Part shown: positions 7,461 to 14,537 of the stretch, one piece after another
Layout of the letters: each line of letters opens with the position of its first letter
Position numbering within the stretch: the first letter of the stretch is position 1
NCBI GenBank assembly: GCA_020722265.1
Contig: DYLA01000004.1
Span: 1 to 42,080, forward strand
Length of the DNA stretch: 42,080 nucleotides
From: Anaerolinea sp.
Lineage (GTDB): Bacteria; Chloroflexota; Anaerolineae; UBA4142
Direction of reading: 5' to 3'
The notes under the pieces: model-generated
Database searches by the model: none
What the model saw: the letters and a program-made list of their open reading frames with translations, nothing else
Told to the model about the DNA's origin: nothing
Position numbers and translations under genes: made by a program

Positions 7461-10400
7461 TCAACGCGGTCTGCAACTCGGAATAGTGGGCGATGACTCC
7501 GGGTTCCAGCCATTCGCTCGCGCGGAAAGGCTGGCGCCACGCGGTCTCGTCCTGCCCGGTGTAGTGTTTGCTCCAATCGATGAGGAAACTGTCTGGGAGG
7601 AGGCGCAGGCGCAGACTGCCCAAGCCCAGGTGCCGGCAGCGTCCCAATTTGTGCGCGAGGTTCGATTCGAGCACGACGCACCAGACCAAGCGCTGGAGTT
7701 CTTGCCGTTCCAGATTCCAAAAGCGAATCGTAAAGCGCGCACGCGCGCCCGGCAAAATCGCGCGCAGGTAACTGGCTTGCGCGGTGGTGGGCTGGAAATC
7801 GTTCGCGCGTTTGACGATGGGCGCGAGGGGCGCGTGGAGGAACAATCGCCACGTGTTGGCGATGCGATGCAGCGGTACGGCTTTGCCGGCTTGGTGACTC
7901 CATTGCCCGTTGGCGAACGTCCAACCCGAGTATGGATACGGCACTTGGAACCACGCGAGGTCGGGCGATTCGAACAACGCAAAGCCGAAGGCGAGACGTC
8001 CCATAATCGCGTTGTTCTGCCCCAGACCGACCCAGCCGAACAAACTGTCCACGGGATTCAAGTGGTGCAAGTCCTCGCTCGCTTTAGCGGAATCGCTGGC
8101 GATGGCGTAGAGGTGGCGCAGCATCCCCTTGAGACTGCGACTCGGCAGGGCGTAGGTGCGCGTCGCGGGACGGAGGTCCGCTTCGGCAGGCGCCATCGAG
8201 AACGCGTCCCAGCCGTTGACGGTTCCATCGGCGAGTGTAGCGCGGAACGAAGGTTCTCCGCTCTCGCGGACGTGGAGCGGTGTCAAGACCTCTGCCTCCA
8301 CTGCCAAGGTGCCGCAATAGCCACCAAAGGCGCGGTGCGAGATAAAACCTGCCATCGCGCGCGGAGGCGTCTCGGCGACCGGTGTCGGCGGGGCGAACTT
8401 GCTGAGCGCGCTCAAGCGCGCGAGTGCGTCAGTGGCGGCTTGTTGTTTGAGCGTCAGAGTTTGCCATACTCCCGCGCGCGCGAGCGGCGCGTCGCCGAAC
8501 AGGCGAGTGGTCATGCCATCGGTTTGGCTGGTGAGCCACGTGATTTCGGCGACTTGGGCTTTGACCCAGCCAAAGCCACTTGTTTTTTCGCCGCCGAGTG
8601 GAACATCGCCGCGCTGCCAATCTTGGATGAGGTGAGCGAGGAAGGCGAGCGCTTCGAGGTTGGCTTCGGAAATGTCCTGCACATCCAGTTGACATTGGAA
8701 GACGAGGGGCGCGCCGTAGGCGAAGAGGTAATCGTGCTTGGCGGTTTCGACGGGGCGCCCGGTGGCGGGGTCCATTCGCACGCCGTCCATCGAGCACCAC
8801 GTTCGTTCGGGGGCGTGGGGGTCTTGGAGGTACGCGTCGGAGAAAAAGACGGCGCCGCGTTTGCCCTGCGCGCCGAAGAGATGGTCCAGCATCTGCGTCG
8901 TGCGCGGCGATTCGCCCCAGAGGGCTTTGAGCACTTGCGTGGCGCGCTTGCGGAGCGCGCCCTTGAGGGTGCTGCCGGGGATGTAGATTTCCCACGCGGC
9001 TTGTTCTTGCGTGGAGGGCGCCCAGGCGAGCATCCGCATAAACATCGTGTCGTACGGCTTGCCGTACTCGCGCGAGACGTCGCGGTTGAACGGTCCCCCG
9101 GCGCGAAAATCAACGTGATGCGGCTGCACCAACTCTTGGCGCACGCGCGCGCGATGCGCCTGGAGGAACGCGATAAAGTTGCGGTCGTTCACGATGCTCT
9201 TGCGGAGGTTGACCGGGTGAAGCATATGTTGATAGCGCACGCGGCGGTGTTCTTCGAGGAACGTGCGCCACGCCGCGGCGGTGATCCCTTCGGGTGGCTG
9301 GTTGCGATTGTTCCATTGCGCCTCGCTGAGTTTGCCTTCGAGGAGGAGCGTTTTGATGCGCATGTGTTGTTCACGGTTGGCAATTTCCGCGTCCACCCAG
9401 GCATCGCTTTGCAGTAGTGTGATCTGCTGTTCCACTTGGAGATAGAGCCCGGGGAGAATCGGCTTGCACGCGTCCGCGAAAATCTGGGTGAGCGCGGCTT
9501 CGTTCTGAATGTTCGCTGCCACGCCTGCTTCGAGCGCGGGATCGAGTCCGAGCGCGTGTGTGAGTTCGAGCCACGCCTCGCGATTGAACTGGGGCGCGCC
9601 GCCGCGCTGGCGTTCCATCACTTCGAGAATGCGCTTTGCCATATTGGCTTTGTCGCCGAGCGCGTCTTTGAGCGCGGCTTCGGCGGCGGCTTGGCTGGGG
9701 AAGGGTTGGTCGCACAGTGGTTTCGCCGCGTCGAGCACTTTTTGTGAGAGGGGGAATTTGCCTTTGCCCAATTTGGCGAGCGCGGCGGCGCGCAGCGTCC
9801 AAGTCTCTCCCTCGCCGCCGCAGCGGTCTTGCAGCCACACCGCGAGGACGCGGGGCAAATAGTCGGTAAAACGACGCTGCCAATCTTCCGGGCTGATGAT
9901 CGGACCGCCGATGACCATTGCCAGACGCTGGCGGACGGATTCGGGGAGCGCGCGCATCGCTTCGATGAGGAGGCGTCCTTCGATGGCGGCGAACGCCGGC
10001 ACTTCGGGGTCTACTTTGCCCCAGTTCCATCCGACGAGGACGGGATTGACGGCGTTGAATGTCAGTTTGATGCGGAGATGATTCGCGCCGGTCGAGAGGG
10101 TGGGCAGCGTGGCGGGCGTGTCTAAGGGCAAGTCCATTTCGAGGCGGACGCGTCCAAGTCCCTTGCTCTTGCCTGCGCCGAACCAAAAGCGACCTTCCTT
10201 CAATTCCTGGAGCGCATAGTACAGCCGCGCCGCATTGTCCTCTTTTTGCAGTACCGCATCGTTGACCGACATTGCGAAATCGAAGGCGGCGTTGCGGAAA
10301 AGAGTCTCCATTTTGTAATTCGCGTTCGCTTCGGCTGCCCAGCGGTCTTCGTCGAGGCGGAGTCCCATCCGCAAATCGAAAAAGTGATCACGTGGGTACG

Positions 10401-10674
10401 ACTCTTTTTGCAATCGGCACTCGACGCGGGTGATCAGCCCCGCTGGCAACGGGTCGCCGTACAGACGCAACCACAGCCGGTTGAGTAAACCAACGTTCCT
10501 GCCATCGCGCGATTGCCCGATGAACGCGTCCATCAACGCCTGCGCCGTACCGGAGATTTCACCAGCCAGCGAGACGAGTTGTTGCGTTCCATCGCCGTCG
10601 CGGGTGAACAGCGTTTTGCGCGCGTTGCCACGGAAGATTGGTGTCTCGGCGATAAGTTGTCCGTGTAAAAGCAT
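7444..10674 (-). CDS. Giant triple-RAMP (Cas7-like) fusion protein, type III-like CRISPR effector candidate
   Basis: The 1076-aa product holds three RAMP modules. Module 1 (about 1-185) ends in the glycine loop GAGKSKGLG (166-174). Module 2 opens near 199 with RIKLTFNAVNPVLVG, is interrupted by about 300 mainly helical residues (about 225-525), resumes with YIPGSTLKGALRKRA (564-578) and ends with GGEKTSGFG (694-702). Module 3 (about 787-1025) has LPSRSLKGMLRHL (843-855) and the loop GRCRHLGLG (1011-1019). PGSxLKG and G-rich loops are RAMP hallmarks. The layout recalls Cas7-11/gRAMP of type III-E, the fused Cas7 proteins of III-D variants, and the TIGR03986 group; I cannot say which is closest. 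It heads the operon. I start it at 10674 (ATG after GGGAGG-CAAAG), not at an upstream in-frame codon at 10872 that lies before the predicted promoter. Confidence 0.85.
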   Translation of the reverse strand: MLLHGQLIAETPIFRGNARKTLFTRDGDGTQQLVSLAGEISGTAQALMDAFIGQSRDGRNVGLLNRLWLRLYGDPLPAGLITRVECRLQKESYPRDHFFDLRMGLRLDEDRWAAEANANYKMETLFRNAAFDFAMSVNDAVLQKEDNAARLYYALQELKEGRFWFGAGKSKGLGRVRLEMDLPLDTPATLPTLSTGANHLRIKLTFNAVNPVLVGWNWGKVDPEVPAFAAIEGRLLIEAMRALPESVRQRLAMVIGGPIISPEDWQRRFTDYLPRVLAVWLQDRCGGEGETWTLRAAALAKLGKGKFPLSQKVLDAAKPLCDQPFPSQAAAEAALKDALGDKANMAKRILEVMERQRGGAPQFNREAWLELTHALGLDPALEAGVAANIQNEAALTQIFADACKPILPGLYLQVEQQITLLQSDAWVDAEIANREQHMRIKTLLLEGKLSEAQWNNRNQPPEGITAAAWRTFLEEHRRVRYQHMLHPVNLRKSIVNDRNFIAFLQAHRARVRQELVQPHHVDFRAGGPFNRDVSREYGKPYDTMFMRMLAWAPSTQEQAAWEIYIPGSTLKGALRKRATQVLKALWGESPRTTQMLDHLFGAQGKRGAVFFSDAYLQDPHAPERTWCSMDGVRMDPATGRPVETAKHDYLFAYGAPLVFQCQLDVQDISEANLEALAFLAHLIQDWQRGDVPLGGEKTSGFGWVKAQVAEITWLTSQTDGMTTRLFGDAPLARAGVWQTLTLKQQAATDALARLSALSKFAPPTPVAETPPRAMAGFISHRAFGGYCGTLAVEAEVLTPLHVRESGEPSFRATLADGTVNGWDAFSMAPAEADLRPATRTYALPSRSLKGMLRHLYAIASDSAKASEDLHHLNPVDSLFGWVGLGQNNAIMGRLAFGFALFESPDLAWFQVPYPYSGWTFANGQWSHQAGKAVPLHRIANTWRLFLHAPLAPIVKRANDFQPTTAQASYLRAILPGARARFTIRFWNLERQELQRLVWCVVLESNLAHKLGRCRHLGLGSLRLRLLPDSFLIDWSKHYTGQDETAWRQPFRASEWLEPGVIAHYSELQTALNVQSV

Positions 10675-10840
10675 CTTTGCCTCCCAGTCAAAGCCAAACT
10701 TTCGCACCCTAGACCCAGCGATAGGGAAGAGCGGTTGAGACGCCCCGCCGGGGCGTCTTGGGCTTGAGCCTGTCCGTTGGCTGGTCCAAGCGTACAGGTG
10801 CGAAATCTTGGCTAAGTAGATTGAACGTGCAAGCAACTCG
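10675..10840 (-). promoter_or_regulatory. Structured 5' leader of the RAMP operon
   Basis: Transcription from the promoter at 10841-10869 would give about 160 nt before the RAMP start codon. In it, AGACGCCCC and GGGGCGTCT (10738-10758) form a 9-bp hairpin closed by a 3-nt loop, with no T tract behind it. CGCACC near 10800 and GGTGCG near 10707 could pair around it. Such a stem is the kind of RNA a Cas6-like enzyme binds, so autoregulation or RNA processing is possible. No direct repeats or spacers are present. Confidence 0.45.
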
Positions 10841-10869
10841 ATTATACCACCTATTCCAGTACAATGCAA
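10841..10869 (-). promoter_or_regulatory. Promoter of the RAMP operon
   Basis: Minus strand TTGCAT (10869-10864), exactly 17 bp, then a perfect TATAAT (10846-10841). It lies back to back with the korA promoter, whose -35 starts only 6 bp away, so a regulator bound between them could affect both. Confidence 0.8.
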
Positions 10870-10874
10870 CAAGT

Positions 10875-10903
10875 TTGGAAAAATCGCGTGAACGCGGTAG
10901 AAT
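10875..10903 (+). promoter_or_regulatory. korA promoter
   Basis: TTGGAA (10875-10880), 17 bp, TAGAAT (10898-10903). The transcript would start near 10910, just ahead of the ribosome binding site AAAGGAGAG and the ATG at 10926. Confidence 0.65.
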
Positions 10904-10925
10904 GGTAAATGAAAGGAGAGTTTCG

Positions 10926-12050
10926 ATGCGCGAATTTATGGATGGCGCGGAGGCGATTGTGCGCGGCGCGCTGGCGGCGGGCTGCAATTTTTTCGCGGGG
11001 TATCCGATCACGCCGGCGACGCCGATCCTCTTGCGGATGCTGCGCGAGTTACCCAAGACAGGCGGCATCGGAATTCAGGGAGAAGACGAAATTGCGAGTA
11101 TCGGGATGTGCATCGGCGCGGCGATGACCGGCGCAAAAGCGATGACCGCGACGAGTGGTCCGGGCATCAGTTTGTATTCCGAGAATATCGGCATGGCGAT
11201 AATGGGCGAGGTGCCGCTGGTGATCGTGGATGTGATGCGGCTGGGTCCCGCGACCGGTGGCGCGACGACGGTGGCGCAGGGGGATGTGCAATTCTTGCGC
11301 TGGGTGACGAGCGGCGGTTTTCCGATCATCGCGTTGTGCCCCAGCAGCATTGCTGATTGTTACACGCTGACGCAGCGCGCGTTCAATCTGGCGGAGCGCT
11401 TTCGTACGCCGGTCTTTCTCGCGACCGATAAGGAGATGGTGACCGCGCAGCAGAGCGTAGAGACGGACGCGTTCCAAACGCTGCCGCGTGTCGAACGCGT
11501 GGGTGCACCAGCAGACGCCGAGTTCGTCCCGTACCATGTCAAGAAACTTGCGGATGTGCCCGCGTTCGCGCCGATTGGAGGGATGCACCTCACGCGGTTT
11601 ACCACTTCGATGCACGACGAGCGCGGGATGCTGACCAAGATTCGCGTGAACGTGAACAAGACGAGCCGGCACTTGTATCAGAAAATCGAAGCGCACTGCG
11701 ACGAGTTGGAATTCGTCACGTGGGACGCGCAGGAGGGGGCGGCGACGTTGGTCGTGAGTTACGGCATCAGTGCGCGTTCCGCGCTTGAAGCGGTGCGCTT
11801 GGCGCGCGCAACGGGGGCGCGCGTGTCATCGCTCGTCGTCCAATCGTTGTGGCCCCCGCCCGCGCGCGCGTTGCGCGTTGCCTTGCGCGGCGTCTCGCGC
11901 GTCATCGTCCCGGAGTTGAACTTGGGTCAGTATCGGTTGGAGATCGAGCGCGCGGCGTGTTCGCTCGATCCGCGCCCGCAAGTGATCGGCGTGAATCGCG
12001 TGGATGGTGAGTTGATTGCGCCGGAGGAGATCGCAGAACTAGTCGCCTAG
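10926..12050 (+). CDS. korA: 2-oxoacid:ferredoxin oxidoreductase, alpha subunit (KorA-like)
   Basis: The 374-aa protein is the alpha subunit of a thiamine-diphosphate, CoA-dependent oxidoreductase that decarboxylates 2-oxoacids and reduces ferredoxin. It has the pyrimidine-binding start GCNFFAGYPITPATPI, the conserved ATSGPGISLYSENIGMA segment and the C-terminal transketolase-like domain (about 260-374), which ends GVNRVDGELIAPEEI as in 2-oxoglutarate enzymes. It has no N-terminal gamma domain, unlike two-subunit enzymes in which gamma is fused to alpha; gamma is instead fused to beta in the gene at 14538. The two genes are separated by 2.5 kb, with one opposite-strand gene between them. The ATG at 10926 follows AAAGGAGAG by 5 bp. 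Substrate (2-oxoglutarate, branched or other 2-oxoacids) cannot be fixed from sequence alone. Confidence 0.88.
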   Translation: MREFMDGAEAIVRGALAAGCNFFAGYPITPATPILLRMLRELPKTGGIGIQGEDEIASIGMCIGAAMTGAKAMTATSGPGISLYSENIGMAIMGEVPLVIVDVMRLGPATGGATTVAQGDVQFLRWVTSGGFPIIALCPSSIADCYTLTQRAFNLAERFRTPVFLATDKEMVTAQQSVETDAFQTLPRVERVGAPADAEFVPYHVKKLADVPAFAPIGGMHLTRFTTSMHDERGMLTKIRVNVNKTSRHLYQKIEAHCDELEFVTWDAQEGAATLVVSYGISARSALEAVRLARATGARVSSLVVQSLWPPPARALRVALRGVSRVIVPELNLGQYRLEIERAACSLDPRPQVIGVNRVDGELIAPEEIAELVA

Positions 12051-12069
12051 TAGTGCATCAACTTGACAC

Positions 12070-12092
12070 CTGCCCTAGCGGGGCTAGGGCAG
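12070..12092. terminator. Hairpin after korA
   Basis: A perfect 10-bp stem (CTGCCCTAGC / GCTAGGGCAG) with a GGG loop lies 19 bp after the korA stop codon. There is no T run, so it may be a weak or Rho-assisted terminator, or an RNA 3'-end protector, ahead of the DegV gene. Confidence 0.5.
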
Positions 12093-12158
12093 TGCATAGT
12101 CCAATTCGAGTTGCTGCCCTAGTCGCGGGGTGGTCTCGTTGGATGGTCGGAGGATGCT

Positions 12159-13007
12159 ATGCCAAAGATCGCGGTGGTCACTGACAGTGCGGCGTGTGTT
12201 CCTCCCGCATTGAGAGAAGCGCTCGATATTCATCAGGTCGCGTTCGAGTTGGTGTGGGGCGGCGTCGTCTATCGCGACGGTGTGGATATTGCGCCGGCAG
12301 AGTTCTATCGGCGTTTCCGCGCGTCGGCACCCAGTTACCCCACGACGTCGCAGCCGCCGCTGGGCGCGTTTCTCGCGTTGTACACGGAACTGGGACGAAC
12401 ACACGATGGCATCGTTTCGATTCACGTTTCGGGGGATATGACCGGCACCGTCCGGACCGCGCGGTTGGCGGCGGAGCAGAGCGGCGTGCCGGTGCGGGTG
12501 TTGGATTCGCGCACGGCGACGATAGCGGAGGGGTTTGTGGTGCTGGCGGCGGCGCGCGCGGCAACCACTGGCGCGTCGCTCGACGAGGTGGTGAGTGCGG
12601 CGGAACGCGTCATCAGCCGCGTGGATTTCTTTGCGACGCTCAAGACGCTGGAGCACATTCGGCGCGGCGGGCGGCTGGGCGAGGCGGCGGCGCTCCTCGG
12701 TAGTCAGTTGAAGATCGTGCCGGTGCTCAATCTCAAGAATGGACGCGTGAGTGTCGTTGGACTGACGCGTTCGTGGAGTCACGCGCGTCAGGAGATTGTG
12801 GATTTGGCGGTGGGGCGGCTGGGTGACAAGGCGAATGTTCACGCCTCGGTCTTTCATGGCGACGCGCCGGAGGACGCGGCGTGGCTGCGCGAGCAGTTGC
12901 TTGCGCGCGTCTCTTGCGCCGAGTTCTATGTGACCGAGTTTACGCCGGTGATGGGCGCGCACACCGGTCCGGACGTGGTGGGATTGGCGTTCTATGTGGA
13001 CGATTGA
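12159..13007 (+). CDS. DegV family (FakB-like) fatty-acid-binding protein
   Basis: DegV/FakB proteins hold a fatty acid for phosphorylation by the kinase FakA. The 282-aa product shows the family marks: VVTDSAACVPP at the start, SIHVSGDMTGTVRTA (about 87-101), LKTLEHIRRGGRLG and the C-terminal GAHTGPDVVGLAF. Full length. GGAGG lies 5 bp before the ATG. The gene overlaps plsY by 14 bp. Since PlsY uses acyl-phosphate, the product of the FakAB reaction, the pair probably feeds exogenous or recycled fatty acids into phospholipid synthesis. FakA is not in the window. A second DegV gene is at 20957. Confidence 0.92.
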   Translation: MPKIAVVTDSAACVPPALREALDIHQVAFELVWGGVVYRDGVDIAPAEFYRRFRASAPSYPTTSQPPLGAFLALYTELGRTHDGIVSIHVSGDMTGTVRTARLAAEQSGVPVRVLDSRTATIAEGFVVLAAARAATTGASLDEVVSAAERVISRVDFFATLKTLEHIRRGGRLGEAAALLGSQLKIVPVLNLKNGRVSVVGLTRSWSHARQEIVDLAVGRLGDKANVHASVFHGDAPEDAAWLREQLLARVSCAEFYVTEFTPVMGAHTGPDVVGLAFYVDD

Positions 13008-13659
13008 GACGCTGGGCTTGATTCTCGCCAGTTACCTGTGGGGCTCGCTCTCTCCCTCGTTCATTGCCGCGCGCGTGCTCAAAGGGATTGACCTACGAGA
13101 GTACGGCAGCGCCAATGTCGGCGGATCGAACATCGGGCAACAGCTGGGGTTCGCGTGGATGATCGCGGTCGGTACCGCCGATCTGCTCAAGGGATTTTTG
13201 CCGATCGCGCTCGCGCGCGTGGTAGGACTCGATCTCGGCGTAGCGGTCTCTGCCGGGATCGCCACGATCATCGGACACAACTGGTCGCTCTATCTTGGCT
13301 TGCGCGGTGGACGTGGTATCGGCACAACGGTGGGCGCGCTCTTCGCGCTGGACGCGCGACTGGCGATGTTGTTTCTCGGCGCGCTCGCCATCGGCTATGT
13401 CACCAAGCAAGGCGCGCCAGCAACGGCGGTGGGATTGTTGCTGCTCGCGCCGAGCGCGTGGGCGATGGGCGATCCGCGCGAAATCGTTTGGATGACGATG
13501 GGGATCGCGCTGGTCGTCTTCATCAAACGCTTGGAGGCGAATCGTCTGCCGCTGCCGCGCGACGCGCGCGCCCGACGCGTCGTGCTGTGGCGCCGATTCT
13601 GGTTGGATCGCGATGTGCCGCGCGATCAGGCGTGGGAGAGGCGCGGGCGAATTCATTGA
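12994..13659 (+). CDS. plsY: Glycerol-3-phosphate acyltransferase PlsY-like membrane protein
   Basis: PlsY moves an acyl group from acyl-phosphate to glycerol-3-phosphate, making lysophosphatidate in the membrane. The 221-aa product has several hydrophobic segments and the three PlsY motifs in slightly diverged form: YGSANVGGSNIG (usually SGNxGATN), DLLKG (59-70 region) and GHNWSLYLGLRGGRGIGTTVG (about 90-110). The C-terminal 45 residues are basic and extend past the usual end. It starts inside the DegV gene (14-bp overlap), so translation is coupled. Motif drift leaves some doubt that it is the main PlsY of the cell; a paralogue elsewhere is possible. Confidence 0.85.
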   Translation: MWTIETLGLILASYLWGSLSPSFIAARVLKGIDLREYGSANVGGSNIGQQLGFAWMIAVGTADLLKGFLPIALARVVGLDLGVAVSAGIATIIGHNWSLYLGLRGGRGIGTTVGALFALDARLAMLFLGALAIGYVTKQGAPATAVGLLLLAPSAWAMGDPREIVWMTMGIALVVFIKRLEANRLPLPRDARARRVVLWRRFWLDRDVPRDQAWERRGRIH

Positions 13660-13664
13660 CCGCC

Positions 13665-13688
13665 GACCGCTCACGATTGGCAGCGGTC
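13665..13688. terminator. Hairpin in a 7-bp-repeat tract between convergent genes
   Basis: GACCGCT (13665-13671) and AGCGGTC (13682-13688) form a 7-bp stem with a 10-nt loop between the plsY stop and the stop of the opposing hydrolase gene. The bases belong to the same CGGTC-type heptamer family seen in coding regions of this window. It could serve as a two-way terminator but lacks a T tract. Confidence 0.4.
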
Positions 13689-13696
13689 AGCAGTCG

Positions 13697-14431
13697 CTAT
13701 CCCCGCAGCACGCGCGCGATCAGCGCGGCGACGCGCGGGTTCGCCCAGTAGTGGTGCGATTGGAGTCGCCCGCGCGCGCCGTCAATTTGCTCGTCGCGAA
13801 TCGGATAGGTGGGGAAGACCGCGGCAATCGGCGCGGCGATCAGATCGCGCGGGGCGTACACGTTGAGCCACTGCTTGACCGTTTGCGGCGTGATCGCGCC
13901 CAGGTCAGCGGTGCGCTGACCGGAGCGGACGAGCGTTCGCAGTGCGCAGCCGAGTGTGATCCACGCGGCGATGTTGTAGTGGTCGGCTTCGGCGCGCAGG
14001 ACATCGAACGCGACGATGCAGCCAAGCGATTCACTGACAAGGACGATTTCGTAGCCGTGCCGCGTCAACTCATCCAGCGTCGCGCGCAGACGTTCGCGGA
14101 TGATTTCTTTCTTGGGCGAAGGGGTAAAGTATGCCACCACGCCGGCGACACCGTTCACGAAACGATGCAGCCAATCGGCAGTCGTGAGGACGGCGCGCGC
14201 GATGTGGCGCGAGGGTCGCCCGATGAAGTACTGGGCGAGCGTGTGGACGTGCGCGGCGACGCGTTCTCCGATTCGCGAGACGCGCGCCCCCGCATCAATC
14301 AAGTCGCCCCACCAGACGGGGCGATGATGCGGCACTGGGTTGAGATGCGCGGCGAGGGCTTGAGACTGTGGAATCCAAAAATCGCGCTCTGTGCGTCCGG
14401 TGCCGTGAATGGTTACGATGACTCGACTCAT
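13697..14431 (-). CDS. Alpha/beta hydrolase-fold protein of unknown substrate
   Basis: The 244-aa protein starts with a hydrophobic strand leading to an HGTGR oxyanion-type motif (9-13). It then has IVLVSESLGCIVAFDVL, in which S135 sits in the nucleophile elbow (S-E-S-L-G; the first Gly of GxSxG is replaced by Ser). D196 in YAPRDLI and H226 or H227 in SHHYWANP complete a plausible catalytic triad in the right order. This suggests an esterase, lipase or thioesterase; no signal peptide is seen. AGGA precedes the ATG at 14431, and its promoter (14494-14522) overlaps that of the divergent korB gene. Confidence 0.75.
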   Translation of the reverse strand: MSRVIVTIHGTGRTERDFWIPQSQALAAHLNPVPHHRPVWWGDLIDAGARVSRIGERVAAHVHTLAQYFIGRPSRHIARAVLTTADWLHRFVNGVAGVVAYFTPSPKKEIIRERLRATLDELTRHGYEIVLVSESLGCIVAFDVLRAEADHYNIAAWITLGCALRTLVRSGQRTADLGAITPQTVKQWLNVYAPRDLIAAPIAAVFPTYPIRDEQIDGARGRLQSHHYWANPRVAALIARVLRG

Positions 14432-14468
14432 TTTGTCCTGACAAAAAAGATTGCCGAGCCCGACGTTC

Positions 14469-14498
14469 TTGGCGCGGCGCGTTAACCGCCCATACTAT
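14469..14498 (+). promoter_or_regulatory. Probable promoter of the korB-threonine dehydratase operon
   Basis: TTGGCG (14469-14474), 18 bp, TACTAT (14493-14498). The predicted start near 14505 leaves a leader of about 33 nt containing AGGAG before the GTG at 14538. The box is weaker than, and overlaps, the divergent promoter on the other strand. Confidence 0.45.
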
Positions 14499-14522
14499 AG
14501 CACAAATCGGTTTATAACGCAA
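14494..14522 (-). promoter_or_regulatory. Promoter of the alpha/beta hydrolase gene
   Basis: Minus strand TTGCGT (14522-14517), 17 bp, TATAGT (14499-14494). Transcription from it would collide with initiation for the korB operon, because both -10 boxes share bases. Confidence 0.6.
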
Positions 14523-14537
14523 CAGGAGCAAAGTACT

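Noticed and set aside
7402-9417. A 671-codon open frame on the plus strand opposite the giant RAMP gene
   Set aside because: It is a shadow of the GC-rich minus-strand gene: composition is Arg/Gly/Val-rich without motifs, while the minus frame has three clear RAMP signatures and ribosome binding sites.
10675-10872. N-terminal extension of the RAMP fusion by 66 residues
   Set aside because: The extra codons lie beyond the predicted promoter, and the ATG at 10674 has GGGAGG at good spacing and begins a RAMP strand.
5552-10925. CRISPR array near the Cas6-like gene
   Set aside because: No repeated 25-40 bp units at regular spacing were seen in the cluster or its leader; the only structure is a single hairpin.
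12063-12099. TTGACA at 12063 as a promoter for the DegV gene
   Set aside because: No acceptable -10 box lies 16-18 bp downstream; that space is taken by the korA 3' hairpin.
13662-13695. Heptamer tracts as CRISPR repeats or phase-variation microsatellites
   Set aside because: Units are 7 bp and degenerate with no spacers, unlike CRISPR; perfect runs are too short (at most two identical units in a row) to claim phase variation from this sequence alone.
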